Of a stretch of 64,000 nt of DNA, positions 6,843 to 15,356 are shown piece after piece (the first letter of the stretch is position 1; each line of letters opens with the position of its first letter). Origin of the DNA: Brevundimonas sp. NIBR11 (GTDB lineage: Bacteria; Pseudomonadota; Alphaproteobacteria; Caulobacterales; Caulobacteraceae). The notes below the pieces were generated by a model. It searched no databases and was not told the DNA's origin. It worked only from the letters and a program-made list of their open reading frames with translations. The position numbers were made by a program, and so were the translations under genes. Location of the stretch: the NCBI RefSeq assembly GCF_027912535.1, contig NZ_CP115465.1:2832001-2896000 (forward strand). Reading direction: 5' to 3'.

Positions 6843-8081
6843 CTAGTTCAGAAGGCGGGCGCCACTTGAGTTCGGGCCGACACCTTCGGGAACAGGCACG
6901 TTGCTGGAGGAGTAGTTGGCGTTGATCACCAGCGAAGGCGCACCGTTCAGTTCCAACATTCGCGAGACAATCACCGTCCAGGCGCTGTCGCGCGCCACTT
7001 CGGCAGTACCTTCCACGATCAGCCGAGCTTCCGGCACATAGATGACGCCGAGAAGGTTCTCGACATGATCGCTCGTGATGACGAAGTCTTCGGTGTTTCC
7101 CCGTGTCGCGACAATCACCATCCCGGCGTAGGCCCCCGACTTGCGGCCATCGAGGCTGATTAAGGCGTGGTCTTTGAAGTCGAATTTCGATTCTTTGTCG
7201 AAGAACAGAACGACATCCGTGCCGCTCAAGCGGGCCGTGTCGCTGAGCTCCAGGTGCCCCCCCAGGAACCAGTGCTCCCCCGGTGCGAGAACAAGCACAG
7301 AGTCCCCGCCCATCTTGTAGCCGCCGCAATGGACCCCCGGCGCAAGTCGGAGGGTCCCCGTGGTGACCTTTTCCTTTTCCTTTCCCAGCGGACAGGGCTG
7401 CTTTTCATCAAGCTGCAGTCCCAGGAAGGGGTCGGCGATGGGCGCGGCGCCGGTGCCGGGCGCGGGATAGATCGAGCCGGACGCCGAGGTCACGGCCTGT
7501 ACGACGGACGCTTCGATGCGCCCGCCCCGAACGACAATGTCCCGGTTGGAGTGCACCATGCAGGCGGGCGCACGCAGACGGCCGGTGTCCTTGATGTTCA
7601 AGACTTTGGTCTTGGACTCGCCGGTCACGAGGACGCAGAGCGGAGTCAGCCCGACAGCGACAGCCTGGGACGTCGCACCGAAATTCCATCCGCCCGGCGG
7701 AAGCATGTTGGCGAAGAAAGACGGCGTATGGCCCTTGAGCTGCACGTCAACGATCCGTCGTCCCGCGTCTTCAATGACCTTGATCGTAGGGGTGACCGTC
7801 GGGCTGTCTTTCCAGTCCTGAAGGTTCCCCTCCACAAACGACAAGGCCCGTGACGTAGCGACCTCATCGCTGATCGCCAGTCCGAGCTCAGTCGCGCCGG
7901 CGAGGGCCGCTGCATCGGCGATATCCTGAAGGCGGTTGCGAGCGGACGAGACCTTCATGAGGTCGATCGCGCCCGCGGCGATCATCAGGAGGGCCGGTGC
8001 GCCCAAGGCGAAGATCACAGCGATCTGCCCACGGACGTCCCGAGAAAAGGCACGCAGAAAGTGTCGGCACTTCTGGCTCAT
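6843..8081 (-). CDS. TadG/TadE-like pilus-associated protein
   Basis: A 412-residue exported protein. After a short basic N-terminus comes RDVRGQIAVIFALGAPALLMIAAGAIDL, the hallmark of the Tad (Flp pilus assembly TadE/TadG-like) N-terminal module, with one membrane helix at about residues 20-40. It continues into SSARNRLQDIADAAALAGA, the adjoining conserved helix. The remaining 340 residues are a beta-rich extracytoplasmic region with repeated short hydrophobic strands (LVLAPGEHWFLGGHLELSDT, LLGVIYVPEARLIVEGTA), suggesting a solenoid-like domain. ATG 8081 begins one base after the response-regulator stop, so the two are co-transcribed; a TTG three codons earlier is less likely. TadG-like proteins support Flp-type pili and adhesion. 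No tadA/B/C or flp genes are in the window. Confidence 0.8.
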   Translation of the reverse strand: MSQKCRHFLRAFSRDVRGQIAVIFALGAPALLMIAAGAIDLMKVSSARNRLQDIADAAALAGATELGLAISDEVATSRALSFVEGNLQDWKDSPTVTPTIKVIEDAGRRIVDVQLKGHTPSFFANMLPPGGWNFGATSQAVAVGLTPLCVLVTGESKTKVLNIKDTGRLRAPACMVHSNRDIVVRGGRIEASVVQAVTSASGSIYPAPGTGAAPIADPFLGLQLDEKQPCPLGKEKEKVTTGTLRLAPGVHCGGYKMGGDSVLVLAPGEHWFLGGHLELSDTARLSGTDVVLFFDKESKFDFKDHALISLDGRKSGAYAGMVIVATRGNTEDFVITSDHVENLLGVIYVPEARLIVEGTAEVARDSAWTVIVSRMLELNGAPSLVINANYSSSNVPVPEGVGPNSSGARLLN

Positions 8082-8082
8082 C

Positions 8083-8526
8083 CTAGGCAACGGCCGCGAG
8101 CGGCTGGGGTCGGGCCGTCGCTTCCGCGCGCGCGGCGCGCAGAGTGAACCGGATCTGGTATGCCAGAAGGCGCCAGTTCAGGGGCTTGGTGACGAAGGCC
8201 GTGGCGCCGGCGCGATAGGCGCGATCGATGGCCTGAACATCCTCGCGCCCGGTTTCGACGATGATCGGAAGATAGGCTGTCGCCGGATCGGCTCGAAGAT
8301 GTTCGAGCAGAGTGTACCCATCCATTCGCGGCATTTCGAGATCGACCAGGAGCAGGTCGTACCGCTGCCGTTGAAGCATTTCGAGAGCGGCCAGACCGTC
8401 CTCGGCGACGTCGACCACCGCAGACGCGGTCGCCAGATTGACCTGGGCGAACTCGCGCAGGATCGGATCGTCATCGACGAACAGAAGTCGCGCGTCTTCG
8501 TCCAGGACGTAGAAAAAGCTGGTCAT
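8083..8526 (-). CDS. Single-domain response regulator
   Basis: A 147-residue receiver-only protein. The acidic pair lies in RLLFVDDDPILREF, the phosphoacceptor Asp in LLLVDLEMPRMDG, the conserved Thr in VETGREDV and the Lys in FVTKPLN. After the receiver there is only a short Ala/Arg-rich tail, so it has no output domain and must act by protein contact or as a phosphate sink or shuttle. ATG 8526 is preferred over an upstream TTG. It is the first gene of a minus-strand pair with the TadG-like gene and is divergent from the hybrid kinase, with about 110 bases between starts, making the kinase its probable phosphodonor. Confidence 0.92.
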   Translation of the reverse strand: MTSFFYVLDEDARLLFVDDDPILREFAQVNLATASAVVDVAEDGLAALEMLQRQRYDLLLVDLEMPRMDGYTLLEHLRADPATAYLPIIVETGREDVQAIDRAYRAGATAFVTKPLNWRLLAYQIRFTLRAARAEATARPQPLAAVA

Positions 8527-8635
8527 ACACAATCCCTGGACCTCGCGGCCCGCCGATCCCCCGACCGGGTGTCCGCCTTAAGGGTCAGGTCATTAACGGC
8601 GGGTATCATTACTGAAAATCGCAACGGGGCCACCT

Positions 8636-11600
8636 GTGTCGGCAATCGAACATAAACGTCGGGGGAGTATCGGCGGCAAGCTTATCGCTCTTGTCCTGAC
8701 AGCGTTATTGACATCCTTCGTCGTGACGTGCGTGGTTTCGACTTGGATGGACTTGAACCGTCAGGCGTCCCTGGAAACGGAACGACTGACACAGACGGCG
8801 AGAGTGATCGGTTCTCTCGCCGCAGAGTCGGTCGGCTCTGGCGATCGATCCGGCGCATTTCGCGCGGTGCGGTCCGTGAGCCAGATGCCGGATATCAGCT
8901 ACGCGCGCCTGGAAACGCCCTCCGGTCTGCTCGCCGAGACCGGGGGCGGCGCTCGCTTGCTGCGTGACGCCGTGATTGCCGGCGATGGGCGGGGGCTGTC
9001 GCTCTGGTCGGTGCTTACGACAGGTTCTATCCAGGTGACCGCACCTGTGCTCAGCGAGGGGCAAGCGGTCGGCTCGATAACGCTCTTCAGCCGCGTGCCG
9101 GAGCTTCGGTCACGCGTGATGTCGACGCTTTGGACCTCCCTGGCGGGAGCCATGGTCGCCGTGGTCGCGGGGCTTCTGGTTGCGGCCCGGATGGGACGTC
9201 AAATCAGCCGTCCGATTGTGGATCTGGCCGACTTCGTACGTACCGTTCACACCTCAGGCGACTACCGCGCCAGTCCGGCGGTCAAGGCCGACGGAGAGAT
9301 CGGTGATTTGATCGCAGGCTTCCAGCAGATGATGGCCGGCATCCGGGACCGTGACGCCCGGATCGCGCACCAGGTCGAGACACTGGAGTCCGAGGTCGCC
9401 GCCCGAACGGAAGACCTGGTCGTGGCGCGCGACGAGGCTGACCGCGCCAATGCGGCAAAGAGCGATTTCCTCGCGGTGATGAGCCACGAGATCCGGACGC
9501 CGCTGAACGGGATATTGGCGTTGAGCGATCTCCTGGCGAAGTCGGACCTGCCGAGCCGCCAGCAGCGCTATGCCGGCGTGATCGCAAAGTCCGGTCATTC
9601 GCTCCTCAGCATCATCAACGACATCCTCGACTTCTCGAAAGTCGAGGCCGGCAAGATGGATCTGGAGGCGGTCGAGGTCGATCTGCTGGAGATCGCCGAG
9701 GATGTCGCAAGTCTCTTCTCGGAGAAGGCGGCTTCCAAGGGGCTGGACCTCGCCGTGTACGTCGATCCTCGCCTGGGCTGGGTGATCGGCGATCCCACCC
9801 GCTTGCGCCAGGTCATCAGCAATCTGGTCAACAACGCCATCAAGTTCACCGAGCAGGGCGGCGTGCTGATCGCAATCGACAGGACCGATGCCGGAACCGT
9901 GCGGATCGCTATCGAGGACACCGGACCCGGCATTCCGGCCGACAAACTGCCAGGCCTTTTCGCGGCCTTCTCGCAGGCCGACCAGAGCACGTCGCGCAAG
10001 TTCGGCGGCACCGGTCTTGGGCTGGCGATCTGTGATCGGCTGGTTCGAGCGATGGATGGCGAATGGAATCTGCAGTCTGATCTGGGACGGGGATCGACCT
10101 TCGCCTTCACCGCCCCCCTCGCTGAAGCAAAGCCAGCTGTCGGCGCCCTTCGCATCTCGTGTCAGTGGAGGCTGAGAACCAGCGGGCTGGACGTCATGAG
10201 CGAGCGGGCGTTGACGCGTTACGCCGCGGATCTCGGAATCGCGCTGGCTGAAAACTCGGATGTCCCCCAAGTCTGCGGACCCAACAAGGCCGTGGCCGGT
10301 GCGGCCGTGATCTGCCCCGACGAGGCGTCCGCCAGCGCCATGACGGCTGCGCGTCCCGATGTCTGCTGCCTCGTTCGCCCGGTTCGCCAATCCGATCTGT
10401 TCGATGTCCTCGATCAGCTCTCGAAGGGCGAACGGCCAAGGTTGCGACAGGCGTCCGCCGTTGTGGAGGAGGAGATCATCTTCCCGGGCGCGCGCGTGCT
10501 TGTGGTCGATGATTCCGAGGTCAATCGCGAAGTGGCGCGCGAAGCCCTGCTCCAACTCGGCGTGGATCCCGACGACGCTGTCGACGGCGTCCAGGCGGTC
10601 GAGCTTCTCCGCAACCGCGCCTACGACCTTGTGCTGATGGACGGCTCGATGCCGGAGCTGGACGGTTTCGAGGCGACCCGGATCATCCGAGAGGAAGAAA
10701 GAGTCTCCGGGCGCGCTCGCGCCGCCATCGTCGCCCTGACAGCCCATGTGGTCGGATCCGGCGCCGAAGCATGGAGGGAGTGCGGCATGGACGGCGTCAT
10801 CCACAAGCCGTTCCGTCTTCCCGATCTCGTGCGCGAGCTGACGCGCCACTGCGGCGCATTTGCTCAGACCCGCACGACACAGATCAGGGAGCCGATCACC
10901 GCAGCGGGCGCCTCGGTCGGTGAGCTGTTCGATCCCGTCGTGCGCGGCGAGCTTCTGGCCATGGCCCAGGCCGGCAAGAGCGATTTTGTCGATCGCATTC
11001 ACCGGCTCTATGCGGACAACGCTCCTCTGCGCATGGCGGAGCTGCGGGCTGCCGCAAAGGGCGATGACCTCGACGCCCTCGCCCGAGCGGCTCACGCGCT
11101 CAAGTCCATGAGCCTGAGCCTTGGAGCGTCCAGTGTGGCGCAGCGGGCCTCGCTGATCGAAGCGGGCGCGCGCGAAGGCAGGGTCGCCCCTGGCGCCCTC
11201 GAACAGATCGAGGAGACGTTGTCCTGCACTCTTGCCGCCATGGGCTCGACCTCGGAGACTGCGGAAGCGCCGGAGCAGGCCGCAAGACCGATCGGTCAGA
11301 AGCTACGGACGGGAATCGCCGAAGGTCATCTGCACCTTGCCTACCAGACGATCGTGGATCGCTCGGGAGCGGCATCCGGCAAGGTGGAGGCCCTGATCCG
11401 CTGGATCGATCCGACCGAGGGGCGAATGTCCCCGGACATATTCATTCCCGAACTGGAGCGGAGTGGCGACATCAGCGCCCTGACCGATTTCGTTTTGGCA
11501 AGGGCGCTGCAGGACATGCGGGGTCGCGATTTGGTGGTCGGCATCAATGTGTCGGCGACCGAGTTCCAGGCCCCAGGCTTCGACGAACGGGTCTGGGCGG

Positions 11601-12025
11601 CCGCGCAGCGCGCAGGCTACCCCCCCGAGAAGATCGAAATCGAAGTGACCGAAACCGCAATGCTGGATGTCGAAGCGGCGCGCCGGACGATCGACGCCCT
11701 CGCCGTGCGCGGCATCGGTGTCGCGCTCGATGACTTCGGAGCCGGCTTCACCAGCCTTCACGCCTTGAGGGAGCTCAAGTTCAGGACGCTGAAGGTCGAC
11801 AAGTCGTTCGTGGATCGGTGCGTCGAGGACACAGCCTCAGCGGCGATCATTCACGCCGTGATCGGGGTGGGCCGAGCCTTGGGCATGAAGGTCGTCTGCG
11901 AAGGCGTCGAAACCGCCGAGCAAGCCGCATTCCTCAAGGTGGCAGGCGCGCACTACATGCAGGGCTTCCATTTCCATCGGCCCGTCGAGGTCGTCTCGCT
12001 CGCGCCGATCACGGCGGCCGCCTGA
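8636..12025 (+). CDS. Hybrid sensor kinase with HAMP, HisKA, HATPase, REC, Hpt and C-terminal EAL domains
   Basis: A 1129-residue inner-membrane signalling protein. Two transmembrane helices (about 16-38 and 165-186) enclose a periplasmic sensor of some 125 residues. HAMP follows (about 186-240). HisKA carries SHEIRTPLNG with His284. HATPase_c has NLVNNAIKF, EDTGPGI and GGTGLGL. A pseudo-receiver-like linker (505-600) precedes a receiver with Asp669 in VLMDGSMP, and an Hpt segment has His820 in AAHALKS. From about 890 an EAL domain keeps its catalytic set: EALIRW (918-920), GINVS, EIEVTE, ALDDFGAG, LKVDKSF, CEGVE and QGF. It should therefore relay phosphate His-Asp-His and hydrolyse c-di-GMP. 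It starts with GTG 8636. It is followed after one base by a receiver gene, then by a TadG-like gene, so pili or surface attachment are the likely output. Confidence 0.93.
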   Translation: MSAIEHKRRGSIGGKLIALVLTALLTSFVVTCVVSTWMDLNRQASLETERLTQTARVIGSLAAESVGSGDRSGAFRAVRSVSQMPDISYARLETPSGLLAETGGGARLLRDAVIAGDGRGLSLWSVLTTGSIQVTAPVLSEGQAVGSITLFSRVPELRSRVMSTLWTSLAGAMVAVVAGLLVAARMGRQISRPIVDLADFVRTVHTSGDYRASPAVKADGEIGDLIAGFQQMMAGIRDRDARIAHQVETLESEVAARTEDLVVARDEADRANAAKSDFLAVMSHEIRTPLNGILALSDLLAKSDLPSRQQRYAGVIAKSGHSLLSIINDILDFSKVEAGKMDLEAVEVDLLEIAEDVASLFSEKAASKGLDLAVYVDPRLGWVIGDPTRLRQVISNLVNNAIKFTEQGGVLIAIDRTDAGTVRIAIEDTGPGIPADKLPGLFAAFSQADQSTSRKFGGTGLGLAICDRLVRAMDGEWNLQSDLGRGSTFAFTAPLAEAKPAVGALRISCQWRLRTSGLDVMSERALTRYAADLGIALAENSDVPQVCGPNKAVAGAAVICPDEASASAMTAARPDVCCLVRPVRQSDLFDVLDQLSKGERPRLRQASAVVEEEIIFPGARVLVVDDSEVNREVAREALLQLGVDPDDAVDGVQAVELLRNRAYDLVLMDGSMPELDGFEATRIIREEERVSGRARAAIVALTAHVVGSGAEAWRECGMDGVIHKPFRLPDLVRELTRHCGAFAQTRTTQIREPITAAGASVGELFDPVVRGELLAMAQAGKSDFVDRIHRLYADNAPLRMAELRAAAKGDDLDALARAAHALKSMSLSLGASSVAQRASLIEAGAREGRVAPGALEQIEETLSCTLAAMGSTSETAEAPEQAARPIGQKLRTGIAEGHLHLAYQTIVDRSGAASGKVEALIRWIDPTEGRMSPDIFIPELERSGDISALTDFVLARALQDMRGRDLVVGINVSATEFQAPGFDERVWAAAQRAGYPPEKIEIEVTETAMLDVEAARRTIDALAVRGIGVALDDFGAGFTSLHALRELKFRTLKVDKSFVDRCVEDTASAAIIHAVIGVGRALGMKVVCEGVETAEQAAFLKVAGAHYMQGFHFHRPVEVVSLAPITAAA

Positions 12026-12026
12026 T

Positions 12027-12416
12027 ATGGCCCGTATCGTGCTGGCCGACGACGATCCGATTTTCAGGCTATCGGTCGGGGAATATCTGCGTACGGCCGG
12101 ACATGAGGTGTTCGACGCCGAAAATGGGGTCGTTGCACTCGACGCCGTCCGGTCAAAGTCGCCGGATCTTCTGATCCTGGACATGCTCATGCCCGAGAAA
12201 GACGGGCTTGAGGTCATTCTTGAACTCCGCGCCGCCGGCGTGACGCTCCCGATCCTCGCGGTCTCCAGCGGCGGCCGCATGGATACGCAGAGTTTGCTAC
12301 GGCCGGCCAGCGCCTTCGGGGCCAGCGCCGTCATGTCCAAACCGCTGCTTCGAGAACCGCTGCTGAACGCGGTTGAAGGGGTTCTGGACAACCGTCGCAC
12401 GAGCCAGACGCCTTGA
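12027..12416 (+). CDS. Single-domain response regulator
   Basis: A 129-residue receiver-only protein directly behind the hybrid kinase; only one base separates the kinase stop from this ATG. The acidic cluster is in IVLADDDPIF, the phosphoacceptor Asp in LLILDMLMPEKDG, the Ser/Thr switch in AVSSGG, and the Lys in VMSKPLLR. There is no output domain. Its tight coupling to the kinase-Hpt-EAL protein suggests it receives phosphate from the Hpt domain. Its last four bases overlap the TTG start of the next gene, implying translational coupling. Confidence 0.93.
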   Translation: MARIVLADDDPIFRLSVGEYLRTAGHEVFDAENGVVALDAVRSKSPDLLILDMLMPEKDGLEVILELRAAGVTLPILAVSSGGRMDTQSLLRPASAFGASAVMSKPLLREPLLNAVEGVLDNRRTSQTP

Positions 12417-14134
12417 CCCGCCGTCTTATCAACCCCTTCACCCCTTCACGCTATCGTCTCCGGATGTGGATCAGCCGGGCTCTTCAGATCGCAACGCGGG
12501 CCCGGCAAGGTATCGTCGCCGGCATCTCTCAGACGCCGTTGCGCTCGTTTGCGACCGACACGAGCGGCAACATCGCGATGATCTCGGCCTTTGTGGTGCC
12601 TCTCCTCATGCTGGTGACTTTCGGGGGCATCGACATCCACCGCGCATCGACGGTGAAGAGCAATCTGCAGGACTCGCTCGACGCCGCGACCCTCGCTGCA
12701 GCCCGTTCGCCCTACACCAGCGACGCCGATATCACCCGGGTCGGTCTGGCGTCGCTCCAGGCCAACCTGGCTCCCTACAAGGACATCACCTTGTTGACGG
12801 GCCAGACGACCTTCAAGCTGGACAACACGGGAGCCGTGGTCGGCGACACACGCGTGAGCGTGGAGGCGTTGGTTGCGGACATCGTCCTGCCGCTGGTCGG
12901 AAGAGGCACGGGGGATCAGATTCCGGTGAACGCCCATTCGGAAGTCTTGCGCTCGAACAACCGGATCGAAGTGGCTCTCGTCCTGGACAACACCGGCTCG
13001 ATGGCTGGTGCGAAACTGACCAACCTCAAGGCGGCCGCAAAGGATCTGATCGACCGACTGGAGGCTGCCGACAGTCGATCGATCGAACCCGATGCGATCA
13101 AGATTTCGCTCGTCCCGTTTTCCCAGACGGTGCGGATCTCGCCAGGGGGGTCGAACTCCGTCCCCAGCTACATGTCGAACGCCAACAATCACACGGGCTC
13201 GGACCTGGTCACGAACAAGGGACGCTTCGGCCTGTTCGGTGATCTAGGAACAACCTGGGCGGGGTGCGTGGAGTCTCGCGCCGCACCCTACGACATACGC
13301 GATACAGCGCCGATCGCCGGCAATCAGGACCGTCTCTTCGTCCCTTACTTCTCACCTGACTCGCCCGACCGCGCCGCCTATCCCAACGACGCGACGTGGC
13401 AGAACTGGGATTACGAGAATGACTACGTTCTCGATGGTTTGAGCAACGGAAGGTCGAACGTCGGCAGCAGTTCGGCGCGAGACACCCAATGGAACAACCG
13501 TCAGCGGCGCTGGCAGAAGTACTCCACATCGCCCTTCTTCAGCCTGAACAGCGCTCGGGGTCCGAACAAGGGCTGTGACCTCCAGCCGCTGATCCGTCTG
13601 ACCGACGACTATGACCGGCTGCGCTCGGCGGTGAACGCCATGGCCGCGACCGGAAACACCAATGTCCCGCTCGGCACGATGTGGGGTTGGCACACTCTGT
13701 CGCCCAATGCTCCGTTCGGAGATGGACGCGCCTATGGCACGGATCGCCTGACCAAGATCATTATCATCATGACCGACGGCGAGAACGTGATGGGCGGCGC
13801 CGACAATCCGAACCTCAGCACCTACAGCGGTCTGGGTTACATCGGCCAGGGGCGGATCGGCATTACGTCAGGCTCGGAGTCTCAGCGTCGAACCGCCATG
13901 GATAACCGCTTCGATCACCCGACCTCCGGAGTGGAGGACATGTGCGGCAACATGAAGGGCGCGAACATAGAGGTCTACACCGTGGCCGTTCAGGTCGATG
14001 CCTCGGCGCAGACCATGCTGCGTCGGTGCGCCTCCGATGAAGAGCATTACTTCCCGGTCACCAGTGCATCCGGCATCGGCGCAGCCTTCGACCGGATCGC
14101 CGGCGCCATCGAGAATCTGCGTATTTCGCGCTAG
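12413..14134 (+). CDS. TadG-like protein with von Willebrand factor A domain
   Basis: A 573-residue exported protein. The Tad-like module is at the N-terminus (DTSGNIAMISAFVVPLLMLVTFGGIDI, about residues 48-75, one membrane helix) followed by STVKSNLQDSLDAATLAAA. From about residue 185 a vWA domain begins with VALVLDNTGSM, a MIDAS-type metal site of the DxTGS form, and continues through IIIIMTDGENVMGG. The middle is long and rich in Asn, Ser, Tyr and Trp, as in secreted TadG proteins. The end (IEVYTVAVQV...CASDEEHYFPVTS) is the usual vWA C-terminal half. The TTG at 12413 overlaps the upstream stop in a TTGA arrangement; an ATG at 12464 is the alternative. It belongs to the kinase operon, linking that phosphorelay to a surface structure. 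Confidence 0.88.
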   Translation: MTRRLINPFTPSRYRLRMWISRALQIATRARQGIVAGISQTPLRSFATDTSGNIAMISAFVVPLLMLVTFGGIDIHRASTVKSNLQDSLDAATLAAARSPYTSDADITRVGLASLQANLAPYKDITLLTGQTTFKLDNTGAVVGDTRVSVEALVADIVLPLVGRGTGDQIPVNAHSEVLRSNNRIEVALVLDNTGSMAGAKLTNLKAAAKDLIDRLEAADSRSIEPDAIKISLVPFSQTVRISPGGSNSVPSYMSNANNHTGSDLVTNKGRFGLFGDLGTTWAGCVESRAAPYDIRDTAPIAGNQDRLFVPYFSPDSPDRAAYPNDATWQNWDYENDYVLDGLSNGRSNVGSSSARDTQWNNRQRRWQKYSTSPFFSLNSARGPNKGCDLQPLIRLTDDYDRLRSAVNAMAATGNTNVPLGTMWGWHTLSPNAPFGDGRAYGTDRLTKIIIIMTDGENVMGGADNPNLSTYSGLGYIGQGRIGITSGSESQRRTAMDNRFDHPTSGVEDMCGNMKGANIEVYTVAVQVDASAQTMLRRCASDEEHYFPVTSASGIGAAFDRIAGAIENLRISR

Positions 14135-14151
14135 TTGAGTGAGGACCCGTC

Positions 14152-14547
14152 ATGTCTTTGGAAGCTGCAGTCATCGAGCGATCGGCCGTCATCGAACCGC
14201 CCGCCGAAAGGCGCGAGCAGACCGACCGTCGAGGGCGCGAGAGGCGCAAGCCCGGCAACCGCATCAACAAGGTCGCGCCGCGTCGGTCCCTTCTTCAGAC
14301 GATCGCCCTGAGCGCGACCGGGATTTCTGCGACCCTCACCGGCCTCGTGTTCGCGACCAGCCTCTTCGTTTTGGACGCAGTTCCCTGGGTTAACCTCTTG
14401 GTTGCCGCTGCGGTGTCGGCTTTCTGTCTGCTGGCGTTCCTGCTCGGCTGCATCGAGCAAAGGCTGATCGAGATTCGCCTGGAACTTATGATGGCAAACG
14501 GCGGCGCGCGCCAAGCCGATCGACGGCAGGGCGACCGCCGAGGCTAA
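14152..14547 (+). CDS. Hypothetical two-helix membrane protein
   Basis: A 131-residue protein: a basic, Arg/Glu-rich N-terminal 48 residues (RREQTDRRGRERRKPGNRIN), then two hydrophobic helices (about 52-75, IALSATGISATLTGLVFATSLFV, and 80-100, VNLLVAAAVSAFCLLAFLLG), then an amphipathic tail ending in a basic DRRQGDRRG. GAGGACC lies seven bases before the ATG. It is 17 bases behind the vWA TadG gene and probably ends that operon. No family is recognised. The following 116 bases to the kdpE stop contain no clear terminator. Confidence 0.65.
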   Translation: MSLEAAVIERSAVIEPPAERREQTDRRGRERRKPGNRINKVAPRRSLLQTIALSATGISATLTGLVFATSLFVLDAVPWVNLLVAAAVSAFCLLAFLLGCIEQRLIEIRLELMMANGGARQADRRQGDRRG

Positions 14548-14663
14548 GCCGAGCCATGCCGGCCTAGTCCGCTCAGGGCTGGGAGCCGTCGTTGGCTGAG
14601 CGTCTGAGACGGCGCCTACGGACCATCGGACGCCCGTCGTTGGCGCGGGCGACCCCGGCCCGA

Positions 14664-15356
14664 TCAGACCTGATCCAGCCGATAGCCAATCCCTGCTTCG
14701 GTCACGAGCAGCATGGGATGCGCCGGATCGGATTCGATCTTGTGGCGCAGCTGGCCGACCACGACGCGCAGATACTGGATGTCGTCGGCATGGGCCCGAC
14801 CCCAGATGGCGGTCAGGAGGTCGGCGTGGCTGACGACCTTGCCGGCGTTGCGGGCGAGGTAGGAGAGGACGTCGTACTCCTTGGGCCGCAGTTTCAGCCG
14901 CTCCTGGCCGCGCGTGACGAGGCGGCGGTCGAGGTCGATGGAGACCTCGCCGGCCGTGACGACCCCGGAGGCGACCGGACGCAGGGCGCCCTGGCGCAGG
15001 CCGGCGCGAATCCGAGCCAGGAGTTCGCCGACGCCGAAGGGCTTTTCGACATAGTCGTTGGCGCCGAGATCGAGGGCTGCGATCTTCTCGGCCTCCCTGT
15101 CACGGGCGGACAGGATGATGATCGGGCCGTCGTAGAACTCGCGGGCGCGACGCAGGACCTCCTTGCCGTCCATGTCGGGCAGGCCGAGGTCGAGGACTAC
15201 GGCGTCGGGGCTCCACAGGGCGATGCCGCGCAGACCCTCCTGACCGCTGTCGGCGCGTTTGGCGTCGTAACCGGCGGCGTCGAGGGCTGGCGAGAGGAAA
15301 CGGTGGATCTGGGGTTCGTCGTCGATGACGAGGATCTGGGGGCGCACGGCGGACAT
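14664..15356 (-). CDS. kdpE: KdpE, potassium-responsive response regulator
   Basis: An OmpR/PhoB-type regulator of 230 residues. The receiver has the acidic pair in ILVIDDEPQ, the phosphoacceptor Asp at about 56 in VVLDLGLPDMDG, and Lys in YVEKPFGVGEL. A winged-helix DNA-binding domain follows (LKLRPKEYDVLSYLARNAGKVVSH). It is activated by KdpD and switches on the kdp operon under potassium limitation or osmotic stress (family knowledge). The ATG at 15356 overlaps the kdpD stop in a TGATG junction; a GTG one codon earlier is also possible. It is the last gene of the operon. Confidence 0.96.
   Translation of the reverse strand: MSAVRPQILVIDDEPQIHRFLSPALDAAGYDAKRADSGQEGLRGIALWSPDAVVLDLGLPDMDGKEVLRRAREFYDGPIIILSARDREAEKIAALDLGANDYVEKPFGVGELLARIRAGLRQGALRPVASGVVTAGEVSIDLDRRLVTRGQERLKLRPKEYDVLSYLARNAGKVVSHADLLTAIWGRAHADDIQYLRVVVGQLRHKIESDPAHPMLLVTEAGIGYRLDQV

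Noticed and set aside
8578..8596. TTAA pair before the hybrid kinase as a CtrA site
   Set aside because: The two TTAA boxes are 11 bases apart; the CtrA consensus needs about 7, so I do not call it.
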